DNA of 64,000 nucleotides from Methylomonas sp. AM2-LC (GTDB lineage: Bacteria; Pseudomonadota; Gammaproteobacteria; Methylococcales; Methylomonadaceae). The position numbers and the translations under genes are program-made. Shown here piece by piece: positions 57,110-64,000 of the stretch (positions are counted from its first letter, which is position 1; each line of letters opens with the position of its first letter). Where the stretch lies: assembly GCF_039904985.1 (NCBI RefSeq), contig NZ_CP157005.1, forward strand, positions 2,976,001 through 3,040,000, given 5' to 3'. The notes beneath the pieces are model-generated. The model worked only from the letters and a program-made list of their open reading frames with translations, searched no databases and had not been told where the DNA came from.

Positions 57110-57916
57110 TTAATTACGTTCTTTTAAAGAACAGCATCGTATTGGGTCCTGTCTATAATAAAGCTGTAATTGCCGATAGACACCTGGAAAATGTTGTTCA
57201 AGTAACGCCGGCGAGGAAAAGAAATACTCGCTAACCACTGCAAAAAACTCAGCTGGATTGGTTGCTGCATACGGATTGATACAGCTATTATTGTGCTCTT
57301 GCACTTGTTGAATCAGTGTTTCATAGGCTGCCGTTAATTCAGCCGTCCATTGCGGAACCGACATATGATAATGCAAGGGCGGACACCCGTTTGCATGACC
57401 ATTTAGCCCATCAAGCTTATGAGCAATCTCGTGAATAATGACATTTCTACCGGTATGGCCTGTCTTTTGATCTTGCACTATATCAGCCCATGACAGTATG
57501 ACGGGGCCGCTAGACCAACATTCACCACTTAAAATGTTTTCCTGATGGTGTAACACGCCGGCACTATCAACAATATCGCGGTTGACTCGAAAAGCATCTG
57601 GATAAACAATAATATCTGTCCAACCTGATAAGCAGTCAAACCCTAATGCAAGTACCGGTAAACACGCTTGACTGGCAATCATCACGCGCATACTGTCGGT
57701 GACTAACAAGTCTTGGACAGCCACTATGTTTTTTTCAACCAAAAACAAACTTGCCAGTTCCCGCAGATGTGCTTTCTCTACGGCAGTTAGCCCCTGAAGT
57801 AGCGGCAAATTTTCTGTACAGTTTAACCAATAGGCGTGCGGAATTGCATGTCGATGCAGGATATAACGTATCCTTGCGCGTTTAAAAAAACTCAACACAA
57901 AACCTAAGCCCGACAA
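57110..57916 (-). CDS. mtfA: MtfA-family zinc peptidase
   Basis: 268 aa. Zinc-binding HEIAHKLDGLNG at about residue 170 with downstream acidic ligand in NPAEFFAVVSEYFF; ENLPLLQGLTAVEKAHLREL and IIVYPDAFRV are family signatures. In E. coli MtfA binds Mlc and links to glucose PTS control; here no mlc gene is nearby. The first available start is TTG at 57916 after a stop; a GTG six codons later is an alternative. Confidence 0.88.
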   Translation of the reverse strand: MSGLGFVLSFFKRARIRYILHRHAIPHAYWLNCTENLPLLQGLTAVEKAHLRELASLFLVEKNIVAVQDLLVTDSMRVMIASQACLPVLALGFDCLSGWTDIIVYPDAFRVNRDIVDSAGVLHHQENILSGECWSSGPVILSWADIVQDQKTGHTGRNVIIHEIAHKLDGLNGHANGCPPLHYHMSVPQWTAELTAAYETLIQQVQEHNNSCINPYAATNPAEFFAVVSEYFFSSPALLEQHFPGVYRQLQLYYRQDPIRCCSLKERN

Positions 57917-58021
57917 TAATGCCGATCATGTAGATAGTGTTAACGCCATGGCGTTGCAGTTAAAGTCCACTCAAAAGATTTCCATTGATTTTATTGGCTT
58001 TACTATGGCTGACTAGAATGC

Positions 58022-59194
58022 TTATTCAGACACAATACGTTTTTTCATTAAATATTCGGCCAGTATGGGAAACAAAAACACAGAAATCATACCTGCGGAT
58101 ACCAAAACCATACCTCTATCAGGAGCCATAAGACCCGAAGTAACCCCTAATTCGGAAATGATTACAATGATTGGCAGGCCGGTTGCTGAATATAGAGCAA
58201 ACGGTAATATTTCTTCTTTAGTTAAAATAGGCTTGTAAAGCAACACTGGCACCCCTCTTACTATAATCAAAAGTCCTAATAAAATGATAATCTGTAAAGG
58301 AATCAAAGGTGACGACCATAGCGCATGTATATCAAATTTCATTCCGGCGACAATAAAGAAGAAGGGAATTAGAAAACCATAACCAATTGAATCTAGCTTC
58401 TGGCGCAACATCACACCACCTTCGCCTTTTGAAGCCAAGCTGACAACCATACCCGCTGCAAATGCACCAATGACGACATTAAACCCAAAGTTTGCGGCAA
58501 GTACAACCAATAACGCCTGTAAAGCAATACAAATTCTTACGGGTAATTGACCACTGCTTTGCATGGTTTTGGTCAATAAATCGATTACTTTTGAAGAATG
58601 CACATGGGTTGCCATGTAGGCTGACAATAAAGTGATACCGACAAAAACAATGATGAAAAGCGTATTGATAACAGGTGAATGTGCAGGAATAATAAAAAAT
58701 GAAATTGCCAATAATGGGCCTAGCTCACCCATTACCGCAGCAGATACTAGCAACTTTCCAAATGCTGTTTCCAAAATACCTTGATCGCGCAATATAGGAG
58801 CGAGTACCCCGAGTGCAGTAGTTGATAATGCGACAGCAGCTAATAACGGCGTTTTTATAAGCCCCATTGAATTCGCAACCGACATACACAGCAGAGCAAC
58901 AACAAATGAAAGAAACCAACCAGCAACAGCTAATGTTAGTGGCTTACCCCGGATTTCATTAAAATTGATTTCCAAGCCCACCATAAACAGCAAAAACGTT
59001 AAACCCAGTTCGCCCATTGTTCCCACCAAGCCATCGGTGTTGACCAAATCCAGCATTTGAGGGCCAATAAAAATACCTAACAACAATTCAACAACAACGA
59101 CAGGAAGGCGAAAGCGCGTTGAAAGTTGAGATAAAAATGGCGCAAGTGCCGCTGCCAATGCAATTATAAAAAGCTCTATTCGATATGATTCCAT
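58022..59194 (-). CDS. CPA2-type cation/proton antiporter lacking RCK domain
   Basis: 390 aa with about 12 hydrophobic segments. LPVVVVELLLGIFIGPQML, GELGLTFLLFMVGLEINFNE and FGFNVVIGAFAAGMVVSL match CPA2 (KefB/C-type) exchangers. The protein ends after the membrane domain; the TrkA-N/RCK regulatory domain of KefC is absent. It likely exchanges K+ or Na+ for H+. AGGAG with a 6-nt spacer precedes the ATG. Confidence 0.88.
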   Translation of the reverse strand: MESYRIELFIIALAAALAPFLSQLSTRFRLPVVVVELLLGIFIGPQMLDLVNTDGLVGTMGELGLTFLLFMVGLEINFNEIRGKPLTLAVAGWFLSFVVALLCMSVANSMGLIKTPLLAAVALSTTALGVLAPILRDQGILETAFGKLLVSAAVMGELGPLLAISFFIIPAHSPVINTLFIIVFVGITLLSAYMATHVHSSKVIDLLTKTMQSSGQLPVRICIALQALLVVLAANFGFNVVIGAFAAGMVVSLASKGEGGVMLRQKLDSIGYGFLIPFFFIVAGMKFDIHALWSSPLIPLQIIILLGLLIIVRGVPVLLYKPILTKEEILPFALYSATGLPIIVIISELGVTSGLMAPDRGMVLVSAGMISVFLFPILAEYLMKKRIVSE

Positions 59195-59508
59195 GACAGT
59201 CTCCTAAGTCGAAATAAAAAATATAAATCAGATGTTTAAATGCATTTCAACAGAACAACTAAAAGCAAGGCTAACTGATTGCAAATTGGTATATGCTAGT
59301 ACACCCATATTGCCCTTACTGCTGAGTGTATAAAAGGGTCACTATAGCACCTAACTTTAAATAGAACCGTACATAACCCCACTTAGGCTTAGGCTCAAGA
59401 AAAACCATCCACTGTCATCATTGTTTAATATTCCTTAATTATTATTATCTGTCGTCTGCTAGCACTGCTGGACAATCAATCAATTATTTAGACGGGGATC
59501 TTAATTTT
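59195..59508. other. Divergent promoter region, no gene
   Basis: Between the antiporter and phosphoesterase genes. A Pho-box half-site-like CTGTCAT at 59412-59418 lacks a properly spaced partner. No terminator or repeat recognised. Confidence 0.4.
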
Positions 59509-60789
59509 ATGAAAAAAACCGCTGCCTCTTTGAGCTTGCTGGGCTCTTTATTAGTCAATCCAGTATTAGCCGATACCAGCATACCAAAACTGGATCATGT
59601 ATTCGTCATCATGATGGAAAATCATGCCTACGGACAAATTATTGGTAACCCTAATGCACCTTTTATCAATCAGTTAGCATCGTCTGCTAACCTGGCTAAC
59701 AAATATTTTGCTATTGGCCACCCCAGCTTGACCAACTACCTTGAAGTGGTTGGTGGTTCTAACTTTGGCGTGCAAAGCGATCATTACCCCGACTGGCACT
59801 CAACAAGCTGTGTAGCCAACATCGTTTCAGGTCAAACCAATTTCGACAACCCAGCACCTGCCAACGCTAATGTATGCCCAATTCCTGCGGTTATCGGAGC
59901 TGATGCAGCCACCAACGCTACCGACACCATCAATGAAACCCAATCGGGCACCATCAACAATATCGATGGCGTTCTTTCAATACCTGCTTCTCATAAAATT
60001 GTGGGAAAAACTATTGCCGATCAATTGGTTGCAGCAGGCCTTAGCTGGAAAACCTATCAAGAAAGCATTCCTTTAACGGGTGTAGACGGCGTTAACGTCA
60101 GTGACGGCACTTATAGCAACCTGACTGATTTCAGCAGCTTATCGCAAGAAGATCCAGAAGTCACATCTGCGGGTCTGGTTTATCTGTATGCCGTTAAACA
60201 CAATCCCTTTGCCTACTTCAAATCAGTACAAGAAGGTACAAACCCTGCCCTTAGCTTAAAAAAGGTCGCTCCTTTTGATGGCGGAAACGGTTTATATGCT
60301 GATTTAAGCACAGGTCACGTTCCTGCGTTTTCGTTCATTGCCCCAAACCAATGTAATGATCAACATGGTCGTGGCAACGCTGGCCCATTCTGCAATTACG
60401 ATCCAAGCTCAACAGGTACACAAGTTGGCTTAAACCCAGCGTTAATTCAACAAGGTGATAACACAGTAGCCAAAATTGTAACCGCCATTAAAAAATCACC
60501 CGCCTGGGACGATGGCCACAATGCTATCGTCGTCATGTGGGATGAAAATGACTATAGCGATGCACCTAATATCAATCAGGTTGCTGTAATTGTCGATACC
60601 AACTACGGTAATCACGGTGTCACCAGCAGCAAATATTACAACCACTTTTCATTGTTAAAAACATTGGATGTGGGCTTCGGTTTACCCTGTTTGAATCACG
60701 CTTGTGACGCAAATGTAGATGTAATGACCGATTTGTTTGGCAAATCGTCACACCACAAAGACGGACACTCAGATTACGACAGCCATTAA
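59509..60789 (+). CDS. Exported phosphoesterase-family protein
   Basis: 426 aa. A signal peptide (MKKTAASLSLLGSLLVNPVLA) is followed by a phosphoesterase (PF04185-like) domain: DHVFVIMMENHAYGQIIGN near residue 29, HPSLTNYLEVVGG, and VVMWDENDYSD and NYGNHGV near the end. The metal/nucleophile region resembles acid phosphatases and phospholipase C-like enzymes. Four cysteines may form disulfides. A strong terminator follows. Substrate (phosphate ester or phospholipid) unknown. The C-terminal tail is His/Asp-rich (SSHHKDGHSDYDSH). Confidence 0.9.
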   Translation: MKKTAASLSLLGSLLVNPVLADTSIPKLDHVFVIMMENHAYGQIIGNPNAPFINQLASSANLANKYFAIGHPSLTNYLEVVGGSNFGVQSDHYPDWHSTSCVANIVSGQTNFDNPAPANANVCPIPAVIGADAATNATDTINETQSGTINNIDGVLSIPASHKIVGKTIADQLVAAGLSWKTYQESIPLTGVDGVNVSDGTYSNLTDFSSLSQEDPEVTSAGLVYLYAVKHNPFAYFKSVQEGTNPALSLKKVAPFDGGNGLYADLSTGHVPAFSFIAPNQCNDQHGRGNAGPFCNYDPSSTGTQVGLNPALIQQGDNTVAKIVTAIKKSPAWDDGHNAIVVMWDENDYSDAPNINQVAVIVDTNYGNHGVTSSKYYNHFSLLKTLDVGFGLPCLNHACDANVDVMTDLFGKSSHHKDGHSDYDSH

Positions 60790-61127
60790 TCAATGCGCGT
60801 ATAGCGGCTAGTCATTATTAAAAGGGGGCGTTATGCCCCCTTTTTTTATGTGCATACTCTTGGCCGTTAAAAAACAGTATTACCTCAGCAATTAAGAATG
60901 TTAATATTATAAAAGTACTTAACACAATTAATAGCGTAGTGTTATGCGTGTGGTAACTAGAATGTTAATGACAATCGGTATACCTACTGGCAAAATTCCC
61001 ATTAGCAATTGTGTAATGCGGCGCATCATTAAACACCCACAGGCTGCAAAACACAGTATCGATGCATATCAGATTAGCGCATTTATTCGTGTCATTAAGC
61101 ATCACTAAAACTGACAGCGAGACTCCT
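60790..61127. other. Intergenic region after the phosphoesterase gene
   Basis: Contains the terminator at 60820-60847 and nothing else I recognise before the DUF4124 gene. Confidence 0.5.
60820..60847 (+). terminator. Strong Rho-independent terminator after the phosphoesterase
   Basis: AAAAGGGGGC (60820-60829) pairs with GCCCCCTTTT (60835-60844) around GTTAT, followed by more T. It lies 31 bp after the stop codon and is nearly symmetric in both directions. Confidence 0.92.
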
Positions 61128-61511
61128 ATGAAACAGCTATGTATTTTAGTATTACTGTGTTTTTCCGGCCTAAGCCAGGCGGAAGTATTCAAGTGTACGG
61201 AGCCCTCAGGTAAAATTATTTATCAGGCCTCGCCATGTACTGGCAATGAAAAAAGTAAAGAACTGGATATTAAAGCCGATCCAAAAACCGACGCAGAAGC
61301 GAAACAAAAGTTTGATGCCCTGCAAGCTGAACGTGCCGTACAAATTCGACTGAAGAACCAAGCCAATCAAGATGCTGCACGACAAACACAGCAGTATCAA
61401 AATCAAAATTTAGACGAAGAACTACGCAACGCCGCAGCACAACATCAACAGGCAATTGAGCAGGAAAAAGAAGCAGAGCGTATTCGCTTGTATAACCGAT
61501 TGTTATTTTAA
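61128..61511 (+). CDS. DUF4124-containing exported protein
   Basis: 127 aa. A signal peptide ends near GLSQA. The DUF4124 core is EVFKCTEPSGKIIYQASPC, with a cysteine pair, followed by a long glutamine/glutamate-rich coiled coil (about residues 60-120). ATG at 61128 is preceded by GCGAG. Role unknown; such proteins are periplasmic. Confidence 0.82.
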   Translation: MKQLCILVLLCFSGLSQAEVFKCTEPSGKIIYQASPCTGNEKSKELDIKADPKTDAEAKQKFDALQAERAVQIRLKNQANQDAARQTQQYQNQNLDEELRNAAAQHQQAIEQEKEAERIRLYNRLLF

Positions 61512-61581
61512 AACGGATTGATAGCGTTTTTTGATGAGGGCCTTAAGCGGGATTGCACAATCTTTCATTTTACGCTTAGGC

Positions 61582-61613
61582 GTAGGGTGTGGTGAGTTTA
61601 CGAACCGCACCCA
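61582..61613 (+). repeat. REP-like palindrome, family shared with 36721-36749
   Basis: GGGTGTGGT and ACCGCACCC are inverted arms with one mismatch around GAGTTTACGA. Related to the element at 36721-36749. Lies between two convergent genes. Confidence 0.6.
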
Positions 61614-61683
61614 TTAGAAACAATGAGCTTCACGCATGTTTTAGTTTATAGATACAATAACTCTCGTTATTACAGCTTAACAG

Positions 61684-64000
61684 CTAAGAAACTACAGGTT
61701 TAGAAATAGAACTTGATAAGTTTTCAAGCAACTGCACATAATGGCCCAACGCCTTTTTGATAGCAACAATATCAAAACAATCTATGTATTGTTGTAATTC
61801 AGTGGCATAGTCAACCACCACTTTTAGCGCATACTGATTACCTATCGCTAATACGGCATCAGCAAATTGACTAATTTCGGACATATTGTTGTTTCTTGAA
61901 ATTAAATGACACATGTTAGTCAACGCTTCCAGCTCAAGCAATGCTGTAGGTAAAACTTGCAATTCTGCTTGGCTAAACACAGGCGTTTGCAGTGTGGGTT
62001 CTTGATTTTCGATAAGCTCATACGGTAAAAAACGCATAAGTTCGGCGACTAAATCGGCTTTTAATACCGGCTTGCGTAAATAACCATCAAAATTTTCGCT
62101 TTTGGTGCGCTCATATTCATCCTGCATGACCGAGGCCGTTAAGGCCAAAATTGGCACACTTGAAAAAGATTTAATCACTTTCGATGCTTGATATCCATCC
62201 ATAACCGGCATGCGAATATCCATTAACACCAGATCAATTTTTTCGGTCTGCATTTTATCAATGGCTTGCTGACCATTTTCTGCCTCAATAAGCGTTAATT
62301 CCGTTTCAGCAAAGCATTCTCTAAGCAATCCGCGATTATCTTCAATATCATCAACCACTAATAGGGTTGCGGCATAAAATCTTACCGGGGTCATTATTTC
62401 AGGAACATCAGCTTCAACGGCCAGCGAGGCAATGGCCACATCCTTTAAACAAAGGGTAAATGTAGAACCTATCCCAGGAGCACTGCGCAATGAAATCTCC
62501 CCACCCATCATTTCTGTTAATCGCTTGCTAATGGCTAACCCCAAACCAGTACCACCATACTTACGTACATCTTGACCTTCCAATTGCTCAAATTCGTTGA
62601 AAATCAAAGTTTGTTGATCTAAGGGAATACCAATACCGGTATCCTCTACATCTATATATAAATCCAGTTTACTGCCAATCGGATCTTCATTGGCTGTTCT
62701 AGCTTTTAAACAAATATGCCCTTGCTCAGTAAATTTAACTGCATTACCAATTAGATTAAACAGAATTTGCCGTAAGCGGGTAGCATCCAGTATCAAGTTT
62801 TCTGGAATTTTTGGATCAATTTCAAGAATAAAATCCAAGTTTCTTTCCCGAATTTTCATCATATAAATTTGCCCTAATTCGCTAAATAAATGATGCGGAT
62901 TACAGGTTTTTTTATCAATACGCAGCTTCCCTGCTTCAATTTTGGATAAATCTAAAATATCGTTTATTAACAACAATAAGGTATGTCCAGCGTTCTGTAT
63001 GGTTTTAACAAACGATTTAAGGCGACCGTCTTTTACCTGTTCATTCAGCAAATCGGTAAAACCAATAATGGCATTTAACGGCGTACGAATCTCATGACTC
63101 ATGTTAGCAAGAAACTGCGATTTAGCCTGATTGGCATTTTCAGCCTGTAATTTTGCATTCTTCAAGGCGGTTTCTGTTTTTTTACGTTGCGTAATATCCT
63201 GATTGACCCCTGTAATTTTAAGGCATCTATTTTCTCTTTCTACACTACAGGCACCATTGTAAATGGTGCGGATTTTGCCATCACTGCGAATAATTCGATA
63301 TTCGATATGCTCTTCTCCTTGCGTGGATTTAAGCTTGTCAATAAATTGATGAACAATAGGAAGATCATCCCAATGCACAAAGCTCAGCCATTCCTCATAG
63401 GTAGGTTGTGTTTTAGAGCTAATCCCATAGATTTCAAACATTTTATCGTCAAACAGAATTTGCGGAGGCTCGGTCAATTTCAATTCCCATACGCCAAGTG
63501 ATGCCACCTTAGTAGCTAAGGCAAAGCGTTGATGTAAAGATCTGACTTGTTTCTCACTCTTTTTTCGACGTTTAATTTCATGCACGAGACGACGGTTTCT
63601 GTAAAAAATCACCAATAAAATAAACAAAAACACGCCGATTACTTTAGCCAGCAACCAATAATCGGTTTTAGTGGCAAAACGCTCATTTCCCCAATGATCG
63701 CTGATGCGTTGTTTTTCCATTTGAGGAATAGATGCCAAAGCCCTATCCAGCATAGGCACTAACATGGCGGCATATTCTTTACGCACACCCAGACCCACTT
63801 GGGTGGTAAACTCGGTTTTACCCACAATTCTGACATTATTGATACTTTGACTGCTGATGGTGTAACTGGCTTGTGCCAAAGTACACAGAAGCGCATCAAC
63901 TTCCCCAGTTGAAACAGCCGTCAAACCTTCTTGAACATTATTCGCTTCAAAAAAGTGAATAGAGGGATACGCATTGATGATAGCGGGTGATCCGCCATAA
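61684..64000 (-). CDS. Hybrid histidine kinase with periplasmic SBP_bac_3 sensor (5'-truncated by window edge)
   Basis: The frame is open to the window end, so the gene starts beyond 64000. The edge codons (GGSPAIINAYPSIHFFEANN, then VQEGLTAVSTGEVDALL) belong to a periplasmic amino-acid-binding-type (SBP_bac_3) sensor. A TM helix near nt 63600-63650 follows, then PAS, HisKA (NMSHEIRTPLNAIIGF), HATPase (DTGIGI, GGTGLGLAI) and a receiver (VVDDIEDNR, phospho-Asp in LVLMDIRMPVMDGY). The C-terminal about 110 residues are helical but lack a clear HPt histidine motif. Layout resembles BvgS/EvgS-type kinases. No response regulator gene is visible next to its 3' end. Confidence 0.9.
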   Translation of the reverse strand, partial: YGGSPAIINAYPSIHFFEANNVQEGLTAVSTGEVDALLCTLAQASYTISSQSINNVRIVGKTEFTTQVGLGVRKEYAAMLVPMLDRALASIPQMEKQRISDHWGNERFATKTDYWLLAKVIGVFLFILLVIFYRNRRLVHEIKRRKKSEKQVRSLHQRFALATKVASLGVWELKLTEPPQILFDDKMFEIYGISSKTQPTYEEWLSFVHWDDLPIVHQFIDKLKSTQGEEHIEYRIIRSDGKIRTIYNGACSVERENRCLKITGVNQDITQRKKTETALKNAKLQAENANQAKSQFLANMSHEIRTPLNAIIGFTDLLNEQVKDGRLKSFVKTIQNAGHTLLLLINDILDLSKIEAGKLRIDKKTCNPHHLFSELGQIYMMKIRERNLDFILEIDPKIPENLILDATRLRQILFNLIGNAVKFTEQGHICLKARTANEDPIGSKLDLYIDVEDTGIGIPLDQQTLIFNEFEQLEGQDVRKYGGTGLGLAISKRLTEMMGGEISLRSAPGIGSTFTLCLKDVAIASLAVEADVPEIMTPVRFYAATLLVVDDIEDNRGLLRECFAETELTLIEAENGQQAIDKMQTEKIDLVLMDIRMPVMDGYQASKVIKSFSSVPILALTASVMQDEYERTKSENFDGYLRKPVLKADLVAELMRFLPYELIENQEPTLQTPVFSQAELQVLPTALLELEALTNMCHLISRNNNMSEISQFADAVLAIGNQYALKVVVDYATELQQYIDCFDIVAIKKALGHYVQLLENLSSSISKPVVS

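Noticed and set aside
59412..59455. Pho-box-like half-sites before the phosphoesterase gene
   Set aside because: CTGTCAT and CTGTCGT are 37 bp apart, not the 11-bp repeat spacing of a Pho box.
63922..63924. TTG as start of the hybrid kinase
   Set aside because: The frame continues upstream to the window edge with sequence typical of the SBP_bac_3 domain, so this is internal.

Overview
The window reads as chromosomal DNA of a Gram-negative gammaproteobacterium. Supporting signs are the divergent bamE/fur pair, lolC-lolD, the uvrC-pgsA pair, a CysB-type regulator, MdtABC and two PEP-CTERM-type exported proteins. The mix (copper RiPP cluster, PEP-CTERM proteins, many PAS kinases, moderate AT-leaning composition) would fit a Methylococcales methanotroph. 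No methane-oxidation gene lies here, so that placement is inference. No rRNA, tRNA, CRISPR array or intact insertion sequence was recognised.

Layout. 0-3.3 kb (minus strand): a compact HvfABC/bufferin-type copper-RiPP operon. It runs precursor peptide with five E(G/A)KCG cysteine motifs, DUF692 (MNIO) maturase, DUF2063 partner, DoxX membrane protein, ECF sigma factor. It has a candidate ECF promoter and an intergenic terminator after the precursor gene. 3.9-7.4 kb: small hypothetical proteins and a four-PAS LuxR regulator. 7.6-15.0 kb: a very large PAS hybrid histidine kinase interrupted by an in-frame TAA, a REC/HD-GYP protein, a REC fragment and an RsbQ-type alpha/beta hydrolase. 15.2-17.2 kb: a PhnD-like periplasmic binding protein and an unknown exported protein. 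17.4-17.8 kb: a degenerate transposase tail invaded by a MITE-like repeat.

17.9-25.4 kb: mdtABC multidrug RND efflux. 26.7-32.7 kb: a heavy-metal RND operon (czcC-, czcB- and czcA-like) ending in a PII-like gene. 33.8-36.3 kb: an adenylate-forming enzyme and a PEP-CTERM metalloprotease-like protein. 36.9-40.9 kb: cysB, bamE, fur, lolC, lolD. 40.9-46.2 kb: membrane/sensor proteins, an OmpA-like protein, two very short genes, a DnaA-box-like inverted pair and a di-haem oxidoreductase. 46.4-50.1 kb: a TetR regulator, pgsA, uvrC and a family-5 uracil-DNA glycosylase. 50.5-55.1 kb: a J-domain/DUF1566 fusion, a sulfurtransferase with a 59-aa membrane peptide upstream, an AIM24 protein flanked by direct repeats, and a PEP-CTERM protein. 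55.2-59.2 kb: a YadGH-like ABC exporter, MtfA, and a CPA2 antiporter lacking its regulatory domain. 59.5-64 kb: a phosphoesterase, a DUF4124 protein and a hybrid sensor kinase cut by the window edge.

Themes. Metal handling appears twice: periplasmic copper-binding RiPP and divalent-cation efflux. The 5-15 kb block is a signalling island in which the RsbQ-type hydrolase plausibly supplies or generates a ligand for a PAS sensor. Short palindromic REP-like elements of several families are scattered between genes. Starts were re-chosen where signal peptides, Shine-Dalgarno sequences or overlaps favoured them; such choices are stated in each entry.
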